Positions 26,472 through 35,106 of a stretch of 64,000 bases of DNA are shown here, piece by piece. The notes below the pieces were generated by a model. That model was not told the DNA's origin. It ran no database searches and saw nothing but the letters and a program-made list of their open reading frames with translations. Location of the stretch: positions 186,001-250,000 of the forward strand of contig JAEUVV010000012.1 in assembly GCA_016786705.1 (NCBI GenBank), in the 5' to 3' direction. This stretch comes from Taibaiella sp. (GTDB lineage Bacteria > Bacteroidota > Bacteroidia > Chitinophagales > Chitinophagaceae). The position numbers were made by a program, and so were the translations under genes. The first letter of the stretch is position 1. Each line of letters begins with the position of its first letter.

Positions 26472-26984
26472 ATGGACTACAACATCGATACATTATTTTA
26501 TGACCGCGTTGGTTATAACGGAGGTAAAGAATTTATCTCCCCGAAAGAGGAAATAAAAGAAATATCTTTCTACGGACTCTATTCATTCAGGGTAGACTTA
26601 ATCAATGTAAACACAGAAAAAAGAATACTACAGTATGGCCAAAAAGCGGCCACAGTAACCTTAAATTCTTTTAAAGAAATTGACGCTATCCGCAAAGTCA
26701 GAATATTATCATTAGATAAAGACTGGACTGACGTGTCTATCAAAGAGAATGGGGTAAACGAAAAGTTATATGGTGCCGTTTACAAAATAGAATTATTAAA
26801 AAGCAATGATGCTAATTTTAATCAACCCGCAAAAACAAACCTATCGTTGCTGGCCAATTTTGGCCTAAATGTAGAGCTCAAATACACTGAATTTGTCATA
26901 CCCTATAATTTTGTTATCGCTGGTTTTCATGGCCAAAGCGGCTCAAGAATAGATAAAATAGGCCTTATCCTGGAAAGAGTCTGA
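26472..26984 (+). CDS. Jacalin-like lectin-fold protein
   Basis: A 170-residue protein. The start RVGYNGGKEFISPKEEIKEI followed by SFYGLYSFRVDLINV, and the end VIPYNFVIAGFHGQSGSRID then KIGLILERV, match the two diagnostic ends of jacalin-type beta-prism domains (GG-x-F near the start; GFHGxSG-x-(I/L)D-x-(I/L)G at the end). Such domains bind glycans or act as receptor-binding parts of pore-forming toxins. It closes the four-gene cassette, 17 bp after the preceding gene. I infer that it targets the MACPF-like protein to a surface. Confidence 0.65.
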   Translation: MDYNIDTLFYDRVGYNGGKEFISPKEEIKEISFYGLYSFRVDLINVNTEKRILQYGQKAATVTLNSFKEIDAIRKVRILSLDKDWTDVSIKENGVNEKLYGAVYKIELLKSNDANFNQPAKTNLSLLANFGLNVELKYTEFVIPYNFVIAGFHGQSGSRIDKIGLILERV

Positions 26985-27025
26985 AAATAAATAGTTTTGG
27001 TTCAACTAATCAGATACTTATAAAC

Positions 27026-27397
27026 CTAATTTAATTTACGCTTGAAGTATATGTTATCTACCGATCCTGTCTTTACACGAAGCGAACGACGGCGTTTGAT
27101 ATGCATAAAAACATTATGGCCGCGTTTAGAAAAGTCCTGGGCTGTTCTGTTGAAGAAAAAGCCTTTGGATAATAATTCTTCTGATAGCAGATCTTCAGGA
27201 GGTGCATTCTCCTCTTCCAGGTAAAGACATAAAACACCTTCTTCTTTCTTAACCGAAACCAACTCAAAAAAATCTGGCAATCCTTCGGGCATGGTTAGGC
27301 TGATCAACTCTAAATATGGGTCTTGCAAAACTGTAGTTTTAAGATTGCAAAAAAACACTTTTTTACAATCCCCCAGAATTTCTGATTGATCCCCCAT
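27026..27397 (-). pseudogene. Remnant of an ISAon1-type transposase, N-terminal region
   Basis: A 123-codon frame. Residues about 31-100 resemble the N-terminal ORF of ISAon1-family transposases of Bacteroidota: TMPEGLPDFFELV, LYLEEENAPPEDL, LSKGFFFNRTAQDF, and HIKRRRSL. The usual continuation RDW.. and the second ORF with the catalytic domain are missing; the end is unrelated sequence. This is an inactive IS scar at the right border of the MACPF cassette. Confidence 0.65.
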
Positions 27398-27434
27398 TGA
27401 TCCCTCTTAATTTGATCCTTAAAAATTCATAGCA

Positions 27435-27464
27435 TAAAAAAAGACAACACTAATCGTGCTGTCT
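27435..27464 (-). terminator. Rho-independent terminator on the minus strand
   Basis: A 9-bp stem with one mismatch (27442-27450 and 27456-27464, loop TAATC). The minus strand runs into a seven-T stretch (27435-27441). No minus-strand gene was found directly to its right, so it may be a leftover of lost IS or cargo genes. Confidence 0.5.
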
Positions 27465-27916
27465 CTGTAAGTAGGGTGCGCACGCCAAAGGTCTAACATT
27501 TATAATGATCTGAAAGAATTACAATCTGTTAAACATCTATTAAAGAAAATATAGCAAGATTATAAATACAGAATAGTTTTGATCTTATCCCAGATCATTA
27601 ATAATTAACATTTTAAGATAAATCCACGATTGTTATATGCTTTTTGCAGATTGCATGAAACTGATTGTAGATGTGTACTTCTAAATTCAATATCCTTATA
27701 TAAACAAATAAAGTTTATCTGCAACTAAGCTGGAAAAACCGGTTAGCAATCCCTTAGTCGGATAAATAACGAACTAAAATACTTCAATCTATTTACAAGG
27801 GCTAAATTTATTCTGGCAACGAGGAGAACCAATATCTCCGACTAGACCGTTGAAATAAATATTTATTTTATAAATTTACATGGACAATCCTTCAATAATT
27901 CTAAAGAAATATCAAG
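27465..27916. other. A+T-rich intergenic stretch before the GHKL gene
   Basis: About 450 bases with no convincing reading frame. It must hold the promoter of the ATPase gene at 27917, but no good TAnnTTTG box is seen (a TAAATTTA sequence near 27875 is the closest). Confidence 0.35.
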
Positions 27917-29959
27917 ATGGACTATACTCCTACTTCAAATATCGCGAATAAAGTTAGAAATACCCGGCTACCGAGAACTCAGCCACTTTTGCCATTATTT
28001 GAAATAGTTAGCAATTCAATCCATTCTATAGAGGAAGCTCAGGCTAAAGGCATTATTGAAAGCAAAGATGCTCGAATTGTCATTGATTGTATCCGCAACG
28101 GCGATCAAAAGATTCTTTCCGGGGTTACCGGTAATCTCGATCAATATCCAATACATTCCTTTATTATAACAGATAATGGGATTGGTCTAAATGAAGTAAA
28201 CTTAAAATCCTTTATTGAAGCAGACACAGATCATAAAATTGAGATTGGCGGAAAAGGAGTTGGCAGATTTGTTTGTTTAAAAGCTTTCAAAGAGCTAAAT
28301 ATTAAAAGTTTTTATAAGAAAGATAACGAAATTAAATCAATTCAATTTAATTTCCGTCCAACCAAAGAAGGCTTTCACGATTTTTCCAACCCGGAAATCA
28401 ATGGAGTAGCACATGGAACGTCTATAACACTTAATACCATAAAGGATGAATATCAAAAGAAATTGCCAAATGAGATAAGAGCAATAGCGAGCGAATTAGT
28501 GTCGCATTTCCAACTATACTTCATTAATAGTTACGCCCCGAACATCATAATAAGAAATCAAAATAATGAACAAATTGAATTACAAACATTATTTAAATCT
28601 GATTTTAAAAAAGATGTAAAAACAGGTCACTTCGTGATTGGAGAACAGGCATTTAAAGTATTTCTAACCAAATCCGATGAATATCAAAGTCATAAATTAC
28701 ATTTCTGTGCTCATAACCGAAGTGTGATAACCGAAGGACTGTTCTCAAGAATTATAGATTTAGGAAGGAAACCAATAACCGAGGGAAATTACACGTTTTA
28801 TTATCAAGCTCATGTAGTAAGCTCTATTCTTGATGAAAATGTCGATACAGAAAGGATTGGTTTTAATTTTCCTGATGATGAAGATGAAGATGAAGAAACC
28901 ATTGATATCAATTTAGCCAAAATCCGCAGAAATTCAATAAATGTAATTGAACATTTGCTTACTGATTACTTAGGTAATGCTCGAACATTAAAAGTTGAAT
29001 CTTACAAACCTATAATATTTGATAGCCTACCTCAATACAGAAGTTTATTAAAATACAAAGAAAAAGAAATACGCAATTTACCACCCAATCTTAAGGAAGA
29101 AGAGTTAGATTTAGAATTGTATAAGCTTGAATCCGAATGGAGATTAGAAGTAAAAAAGGAAAAATTAACATTATTAGCAGAAAATAAGGACGTCACCTCA
29201 ACAGAAGAATACCAACTTAAATATGAGAAATTCATATCCGAATTTAATGATATAGGGAAGTCGGATCTCGCTAGATATGTTGTACACAGAAAAACCATAA
29301 TAGAACTTCTAGAGATTTTAATTGAAAGTGGAGATTCCGGAAAATTTGAAAATGAGGACTTAATACATTCCGTTTTTTTCCCGATAAGAAGCAATTCAGA
29401 CGAAGTTCCGTATGATAAGCAAAACTTATGGCTAATCGATGAAAGGCTAACGTATCATTCATTTTTGGCATCAGACAAGACTTTTAAAAAAGTTCCGCAA
29501 GTAAGTTCAGATTCAAATGAAAGAACTGATTTATTAATCTATAACGAAGCTTTTGCATTTACAGAAAATAAAGCTGGCCCCCATAACTCTTTTACAATTG
29601 TCGAATTTAAAAAACCAGAACGAGATGATTACCAAGACTACGATGAAAATAGAAACCCTATTGAACAGGCAGAAAAATACATAGAACAACTACTCGACGG
29701 GAAGGTGAAAGGAAGAAATGGCCGACAGGTTGAAGTTACGAAAAGTACTCCATTTTATGTTTACATTATTTGTGATATTCGACCATCTTTGAAGAAAATT
29801 CTTGAGCGTCGCGAATTTGAAACTACGCCAGATGGTAAGGGATGGTTTAGGGTAAAAAGCAAACATTATTCTGCCTATATCGAAGTCTTGCCGTTCGAAA
29901 AAGTACTTGATGATGCCAAAAAGAGAAATAGGATATTGTTTGAAAAGCTCAAAATCTAA
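27917..29959 (+). CDS. GHKL ATPase with C-terminal putative PD-(D/E)XK nuclease
   Basis: A 680-residue cytosolic protein. Residues 1-200 carry a GHKL (Hsp90/MutL/MORC-like) ATP-binding fold: N-box LFEIVSNSIHS (E29, N33), DNGIGLNE (86-93) and the lid GGKGVGRF (111-118). The middle (about 340-470) is a charged helical linker. The C-terminal 150 residues contain ERTDLLIYNEAF (about 534) and IVEFKKPERDDY (about 560), a D...ExK pattern like PD-(D/E)XK nucleases, then FYVYIICDIRP. An ATP-gated nuclease in a defence role is inferred from this layout and the CBASS neighbour. No named defence family is assigned. It is convergent with CBASS. Confidence 0.7.
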   Translation: MDYTPTSNIANKVRNTRLPRTQPLLPLFEIVSNSIHSIEEAQAKGIIESKDARIVIDCIRNGDQKILSGVTGNLDQYPIHSFIITDNGIGLNEVNLKSFIEADTDHKIEIGGKGVGRFVCLKAFKELNIKSFYKKDNEIKSIQFNFRPTKEGFHDFSNPEINGVAHGTSITLNTIKDEYQKKLPNEIRAIASELVSHFQLYFINSYAPNIIIRNQNNEQIELQTLFKSDFKKDVKTGHFVIGEQAFKVFLTKSDEYQSHKLHFCAHNRSVITEGLFSRIIDLGRKPITEGNYTFYYQAHVVSSILDENVDTERIGFNFPDDEDEDEETIDINLAKIRRNSINVIEHLLTDYLGNARTLKVESYKPIIFDSLPQYRSLLKYKEKEIRNLPPNLKEEELDLELYKLESEWRLEVKKEKLTLLAENKDVTSTEEYQLKYEKFISEFNDIGKSDLARYVVHRKTIIELLEILIESGDSGKFENEDLIHSVFFPIRSNSDEVPYDKQNLWLIDERLTYHSFLASDKTFKKVPQVSSDSNERTDLLIYNEAFAFTENKAGPHNSFTIVEFKKPERDDYQDYDENRNPIEQAEKYIEQLLDGKVKGRNGRQVEVTKSTPFYVYIICDIRPSLKKILERREFETTPDGKGWFRVKSKHYSAYIEVLPFEKVLDDAKKRNRILFEKLKI

Positions 29960-30027
29960 GTTAATCTTTTTACGGTTAATTATTAAAGCACTTGAAGTTC
30001 AAGTTGAGTGGGCAATCTTACACAATG

Positions 30028-30069
30028 ATAATCCCGGTCAATAACCTATCGGTTATTAACCGGGATTAT
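30028..30069. terminator. Terminator between the GHKL gene and CBASS
   Basis: A long stem: 11 bp (30028-30038 with 30059-30069) plus 7 bp (30040-30046 with 30051-30057), one internal mismatch, loop TATC. The stop codon of the JAB gene (30056-30058) lies inside the right arm. It likely ends transcripts from both sides; there is no strong T tract. Confidence 0.65.
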
Positions 30070-30553
30070 TAAATTCATGTTCATAATATTTTATTAACTC
30101 CCCTCCACTATTAGAAAGCAATATATTGATTGAGAAATTACCTGGCTTACCGCCGATTATAAGCATGATCGGCTCTGGACAGTTAAATCTTCTGTCTCTA
30201 GCTATCTTATGCAACTGTTTAATGTCCTGCGAACTGGGTTCGGGAGACGCATTTGGATGGTAATGCCATTCTCCGAGATAATACCCTCCTTCTGCCCAAT
30301 TATCATCAACAAGTTTCTGAACCCCAGCTTTCCCTCTAACAAAGGAGAATTGTGTCCTCTTGGAATCTTTTGGAGGACCACTAATCACCAAAATAGATGC
30401 TATAGAATGATTATCCAGATATTGTCCAAACATAATACCGCCGGTTTCCTTTCCTGGGGAAGCCTTACAAAAATCCTTAATCTGATCTAAACAGCTTTGC
30501 GTTACGCGTAGTTTGAACACGCCATCTTCTGAAATATATTCCTTATCCTTCAT
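30056..30553 (-). CDS. cap3: CBASS Cap3, JAB/JAMM-family isopeptidase
   Basis: A 165-residue Zn-dependent isopeptidase with the full JAMM motif: E36 in ETGGIMFG, H97 and H99 in GEWHYHP, S107/S108 and D110 in SSQD. In type II CBASS, Cap3 cleaves the covalent link that Cap2 forms between the CD-NTase C-terminus and its targets, thereby countering priming. It overlaps the end of the Cap2 gene by 11 bp, and is last in the operon. Confidence 0.93.
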   Translation of the reverse strand: MKDKEYISEDGVFKLRVTQSCLDQIKDFCKASPGKETGGIMFGQYLDNHSIASILVISGPPKDSKRTQFSFVRGKAGVQKLVDDNWAEGGYYLGEWHYHPNASPEPSSQDIKQLHKIARDRRFNCPEPIMLIIGGKPGNFSINILLSNSGGELIKYYEHEFNNPG

Positions 30554-32366
30554 CTATTATATTTAGTCCTTTAAAATCATTATGTTCATCGAAAGTCTTT
30601 TCTACAATAACCATCTTGGTACCTTCCAATGATCCGTACGCCTCTTCGATCTTTTTAAACATTGCACCCAATAACATCTGAATATCATCTATCCTGCTTG
30701 GAAATATCGGGTGCCAACAGCCTATTCCTTCGATCATCTCCAATTCATCTTTGGGAATACTTTTATCAATTGCGATATAGGGAGCTATTCTCTTAGCAAA
30801 ATCATCAATAATTTCTACAGATCCATCAGCTATTCTACATAAATATCCATATAACCTATTGGCCTTGTAACTTGCTGAAACGGAAACTAACAATTGTTCA
30901 GGCTTATCCAGAACTGTTTGTAAGAATTCCAATACTTCATCCTGTGCAGTTGCCTCGATTATAATATCAAAATCCGATAAGAACTCCTTTTTAATCTGAA
31001 GTACCGATTGAATGGTTGTCGGCTCGAATTGGACGTCCATGTGTGGAAATATCGAATTCAGTTTCCAGCTCAGCATCTCAGCTTTATTATTTCCCACTTC
31101 ATTTAAAGTGAGGGAATGCCTGGAAAGATTTCCGGCCTGGAGTTGATCGTGATCAACAATAGTAATTTTTTCGCAACCTAATCTTGCAAAAAGCTCTATA
31201 AGCGTAGAACCTACTGAGCCTGCCCCAACTAAAAGAATTTTTGCATTCTGAAGTTTTTTGTCCATTTTCCCTCTATTTGTAATCTGATCTTTATGCCAAT
31301 TCTCACTTGTTAGCCAATCTATTTTTTTCTTGGACGAGGTTATTTCACGTAGCTGAAACTTCCAGTATTCATTAGAACTGGGCCTAAATCCGTTCCTTCT
31401 TTCTCTTGGCTTAGGTATGCCTATGGCAAACCAGTGTATACTTGCCGCAGATTCTCCCACCATCTGGGGAACGGGAAAACCGAGACATATCATTTCTAAG
31501 CTTTGACCTCTTGCCCTTCGTTTCACAAAGGCGTTACTGATAAGCCTTATAAAATCGAGACCTTGATCTGAACAGAGTTTAATTAACTCTCCAAAGTTCT
31601 CCGGTAATCTCCATGGTATTAAGATGGGCATGCTATCCAATAAAATCCAAAATCCTTTATTTTCAATATTAGCCAAGTCTTTAAAACCTACCCCCCATAA
31701 ATTCCGTATGGTGTTCTTGCCATTTGTAAAAGAAGAAATTATATACTTTCCTTTGGCCTTGGCTTTCAGTTGATCAATACTGAAATACTCGAAATCACCA
31801 TAATTCCTACCTATAGATTTCCAACTCGCTAGTTTATCACCGTCTTCATTAAAAATAATGGATACTCCATCACGGTTTGGAATAGCTGGAAGTTCAAAGG
31901 GATCACCTTTTTCAAAAAGTCTCCCTAATAAGGCCGCATAAATCCATTGCTGACATCTCCAGATATGCCAATAAAGACGGTCCTTGGCCGTTCTTGGTTC
32001 ATTAGTGTATTTCTTTCTTCCCCAACTTCCTAATGCTGAATCAAGGCATATTTTTCCAGCTCTATATTTACGGTCTTTTAGTCCGGTATTGTAGTTCTGA
32101 TGCTGGAAGGTATGCACTATTCCAAGCTCCGCATCTGGATAAATATCGATCTCTCCTTTTGGATAATTTTCATCAATTCCAGCCCGCCAATAGGTTTTTC
32201 GCCCAACCAGATCATTGCCTGGGTGCTCAACCTCCATGGAAAAACAAAAAAACCAGCGACTTTCTTCCTGATCCCAATATAGATCTTCAACAAGTGAGTA
32301 GCCCTGAATGGATTCAAGGCTACGTCTTGCTGATTTTAATTCATCTGAAATTTCCTTCTTATGCAA
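30543..32366 (-). CDS. cap2: CBASS Cap2, E2-E1 ubiquitin-transfer-like fusion
   Basis: A 607-residue protein. The N-terminal E2-like domain (about 1-160) has its catalytic cysteine in GKICLDS (C107). The C-terminal ThiF/E1 domain has the adenylation loop LLVGAGSVGSTLIELF (about 375-390), the D-x-D segment IVDHDQLQAGNLSRH, and a candidate catalytic Cys in IEGIGCWHP (about 549). Cap2 activates the C-terminus of the CD-NTase and conjugates it to targets, which primes cyclase activity. The start appears to be a TTG inside the last codons of the CD-NTase gene (8-bp overlap), since no ATG is available near. Confidence 0.93.
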   Translation of the reverse strand: MHKKEISDELKSARRSLESIQGYSLVEDLYWDQEESRWFFCFSMEVEHPGNDLVGRKTYWRAGIDENYPKGEIDIYPDAELGIVHTFQHQNYNTGLKDRKYRAGKICLDSALGSWGRKKYTNEPRTAKDRLYWHIWRCQQWIYAALLGRLFEKGDPFELPAIPNRDGVSIIFNEDGDKLASWKSIGRNYGDFEYFSIDQLKAKAKGKYIISSFTNGKNTIRNLWGVGFKDLANIENKGFWILLDSMPILIPWRLPENFGELIKLCSDQGLDFIRLISNAFVKRRARGQSLEMICLGFPVPQMVGESAASIHWFAIGIPKPRERRNGFRPSSNEYWKFQLREITSSKKKIDWLTSENWHKDQITNRGKMDKKLQNAKILLVGAGSVGSTLIELFARLGCEKITIVDHDQLQAGNLSRHSLTLNEVGNNKAEMLSWKLNSIFPHMDVQFEPTTIQSVLQIKKEFLSDFDIIIEATAQDEVLEFLQTVLDKPEQLLVSVSASYKANRLYGYLCRIADGSVEIIDDFAKRIAPYIAIDKSIPKDELEMIEGIGCWHPIFPSRIDDIQMLLGAMFKKIEEAYGSLEGTKMVIVEKTFDEHNDFKGLNIIDEG

Positions 32367-33507
32367 AGCGCGTCTCAGTTGGTTCAGAATTTTTGGTACG
32401 CGGCGTATAGGGTCCTGAACTTAGTGTATTCTTCGCATCGGAATCATTCGGCCCTTCATACTTGGGGAACTTACTCCCAAGAATATCTCTCCAGATTTCA
32501 ACTTTCTCTTTTAGACTGCTTGAGTCTAAGGCTTTCCTTGCTGATTTAGCGCAGTCCTTTACAGCATCATAGAATGTACAGAAATCATCAGCAGAAACCC
32601 TTTTCCACACATCGTGATCCGGAACACCACGATCGGGTAAAGTAGGCGTAACTCTTGCATTCCTGTATAAACTATATGTACTGACGATACTTTCCATAGT
32701 CAAACAAATCCCTTCTGCAACTGAAGTTATTCCATCGGGGCAACAGTCACCGATCATATGTTCGATCGGATAACCTTTTGGGTACTTAAGATCCGTTAAC
32801 TTTCCTGTACGCCACCATTTTAACGCCTTAACTACATTAACGTAATGACCATTAGTTGCCTTATTTTTTTTCTGAGTCCAACGTATCTGCTCCAAGGGAT
32901 GTGTTTGAACCCATTCTTCGGCTTCTCTATCGGGTATATACAAAGCTGACAGTTTCCATTCTGGTGTTTTCCGTGCAGCTTCGGAAAGAAAAACTACGTT
33001 ACTACTCAAATCAGGTTCGACCCACAGGTCAGCCAATCGCCAGTCATAATTAAGAGGAAAATCTTCCAATGATAGCTGTGTTCTTACACTTTCAGATAAG
33101 AGCGCTTTTTTATCCGCTTCTGAAGGTGCTGAGGTCACAACTATATCCAAATCGACGTAAGATAGCTCAATACCTATCGAGCGACCCTGAATCCTGTATT
33201 TTCCCTTATAATGCTTTTCAACAAAAGGAATAAATTTAGCAATAGCCTCTTCTGCACTATAATCTTCACGTTTAAGGTTCGTTACCACTATCAGATCCAC
33301 ATCTGCTCTCTTTCCGTTCAATGGACTAACAGCAGTAGCCCTTCTGTAACTTCCCTGCAGAAATGTTGTGACGATATCATCTTTAAGGTCATCAAAATCT
33401 GCCAGTCTTTCGCGGAGCAGTGTATGCCCCTTTATTAAATCTTGTTTTTGAGCATCGCTCAATCTTATGTTTGATAAAAAATCTGTAAAGTATGTGTTTA
33501 TACTCAT
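32359..33507 (-). CDS. cdnD: CBASS cGAS/DncV-like nucleotidyltransferase (CD-NTase)
   Basis: A 382-residue oligonucleotide cyclase. The nucleotidyltransferase core has GSYRRAT (G52-S53), the metal-binding pair in RADVDLIVV (D69, D71) and the third acidic strand YVDLDIVV (D119/D121). A helical domain follows (WTQKKNKATNGHYVNVVKALKWWR). It makes a cyclic di- or trinucleotide on infection, which turns on Cap4. The C-terminus ends in a flexible tail finishing ETRFA; a small final residue suits Cap2 conjugation. Clade D is suggested by the Cap2-Cap3-Cap4 set but is not proven. Confidence 0.9.
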   Translation of the reverse strand: MSINTYFTDFLSNIRLSDAQKQDLIKGHTLLRERLADFDDLKDDIVTTFLQGSYRRATAVSPLNGKRADVDLIVVTNLKREDYSAEEAIAKFIPFVEKHYKGKYRIQGRSIGIELSYVDLDIVVTSAPSEADKKALLSESVRTQLSLEDFPLNYDWRLADLWVEPDLSSNVVFLSEAARKTPEWKLSALYIPDREAEEWVQTHPLEQIRWTQKKNKATNGHYVNVVKALKWWRTGKLTDLKYPKGYPIEHMIGDCCPDGITSVAEGICLTMESIVSTYSLYRNARVTPTLPDRGVPDHDVWKRVSADDFCTFYDAVKDCAKSARKALDSSSLKEKVEIWRDILGSKFPKYEGPNDSDAKNTLSSGPYTPRTKNSEPTETRFA

Positions 33508-33518
33508 GTTAAGGTAAT

Positions 33519-35051
33519 TTAAATTGATAAAATAAGATGGTATTCTCCGTCTTTCTGTTCTTTGAAATCATAATCGTAAACGCAGATATTTTTTAGTACC
33601 GAAGCCCTTTGGCCAAGGAAAAAAGCCATGGTCACCGGCCCACTGAAAAATAAATGAATATTACCTTTGATCCCATTTGTTTTTTTGTACACCCGCACCT
33701 GTTCTACCAAGTCATCCATCGCTGCAACGGCATGGTTGGCATCCTTTATAGAGTTCGGACTTACGCCGGTAGCAATTTCAAAATGCAGGTGGCTTTTTAC
33801 TTCAGGAAGATTCTTATGGGCATAAAGGTCGACTTCTGCCATAGTGTTGCGTGTGATGCTCACTGAAATGGCGAGATCGGTTCCTCCTTCGTTCTTTTGT
33901 ACGGTCGAAAGATTCCATAGTGGCCTTGGGTAACTTCCGACCTTATCGATTTCAGGTCTCCATGTCAAATTCCCATTCATTGTTTTCTGGACCACCGTGA
34001 TATCAACAGCAGCCTCTTTGTAATCCAGGGCACGACCAAGCATAAAAGCGATCGGAATGTGAGTATCGAAGTAAAGCTCCAGCGGCTCCTTTCTTGCCTT
34101 TGCAAATTCTGCCAGATCATGGATTTCCTTATTCAGATAAATCAGGTCAACATATTCTTCCAACAGAAAACGGCCACCAAAACAATGCAATAGACAGGTT
34201 ATCTTATCCACCTCATGTTGCAGGTTTTCCGCTCCTTTGCTAAAGCTTCTAACACCAATTTTATATTTTGGTTCCTCGGTTTGCACTTTCACCATTTCAA
34301 TCAGATCCATGTCTGTAAGTACCGGCCACAAGATATCTCTTGTAAAGGTCGTAGTCCCAGATTCGTGCAACTTTTGAATAAGAGCTGTATAAGGATCCGC
34401 AATCTGAATATGGCTCGGAGATTTTAATCCTGCGACGAGCAATTTCGTAGCAAAAAGTTCTCTAAGGCTTTTTTGATTTGCATATCCTGCATCGATTCTG
34501 AAAGGTTTCAAAACAGCTCTTAGTTCGTCATCATCTGTAATATTTAGATGTTTTTTCCAGGCTTCCCTTACTTTCCCGAATTTACTTTTGGCACCGTCTC
34601 TAAAGAGTTTCTCTAATCGAATGTACCCACCATTATGTATCAGTTCGCGTAAAGGATCATCCGAAGCATAGTTCCATGTATTCAAAATACAGTATCTATT
34701 GTTCTGGTAAGTATCTGGATTACTTTTATAGTTTTTATGTAAGCGCTGGAGAATTGACTCTGTTTTATTGCCAATAAACTCAGGACTCATCAGTGCTTCG
34801 TATGTAAATCCTTTTGCCTCATCTACATGGTACTTTACCTGATAGAATTCCTGAGCATACGTTGTGCCGTCCTTGTCGGGCTTTTCAGGAGTGTATTTAA
34901 CTACCACATCGTCAAATCCAAATGTCCCACCTTGTTCCCAGGAAACAGAAGAAATTCCAGTGCCTGGTATATTTAATCCACATGCTTGAACCCAAAAGAA
35001 GTTGGCCTGAAATTCATCTCCTGTCTGTCTTGCTATTACTGCATTTGCCAT
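33519..35051 (-). CDS. cap4: CBASS Cap4 effector, DUF4297 nuclease plus SAVED domain
   Basis: A 510-residue effector. The N-terminal nuclease domain starts with RQTGDEFQANFFWVQA and has the Mrr-type active site FGFDDVVVKY (D47/D48) and YQVKY (Q71, K73). The C-terminal SAVED domain (about 300-510) contains ITVVQKTMNGNLTW, LAISVSITRNT, GVSPNSIKDANHA and the closing HLFFSGPVTMAFFLGQR. Cap4 proteins bind the cyclase product through SAVED and then cut double-stranded DNA without strong specificity, causing abortive infection. It lies upstream of the cyclase, with 11 bp between. Confidence 0.93.
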   Translation of the reverse strand: MANAVIARQTGDEFQANFFWVQACGLNIPGTGISSVSWEQGGTFGFDDVVVKYTPEKPDKDGTTYAQEFYQVKYHVDEAKGFTYEALMSPEFIGNKTESILQRLHKNYKSNPDTYQNNRYCILNTWNYASDDPLRELIHNGGYIRLEKLFRDGAKSKFGKVREAWKKHLNITDDDELRAVLKPFRIDAGYANQKSLRELFATKLLVAGLKSPSHIQIADPYTALIQKLHESGTTTFTRDILWPVLTDMDLIEMVKVQTEEPKYKIGVRSFSKGAENLQHEVDKITCLLHCFGGRFLLEEYVDLIYLNKEIHDLAEFAKARKEPLELYFDTHIPIAFMLGRALDYKEAAVDITVVQKTMNGNLTWRPEIDKVGSYPRPLWNLSTVQKNEGGTDLAISVSITRNTMAEVDLYAHKNLPEVKSHLHFEIATGVSPNSIKDANHAVAAMDDLVEQVRVYKKTNGIKGNIHLFFSGPVTMAFFLGQRASVLKNICVYDYDFKEQKDGEYHLILSI

Positions 35052-35106
35052 ATTTAAATTCTTTTAATTTGGTTGGCAGAACGACTGTCCTACCAACCTA
35101 AAATTA

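Noticed and set aside
27026-27397. Functional small gene
   Set aside because: It matches only the N-terminal region of a transposase and ends in unrelated residues, so it is called a remnant.
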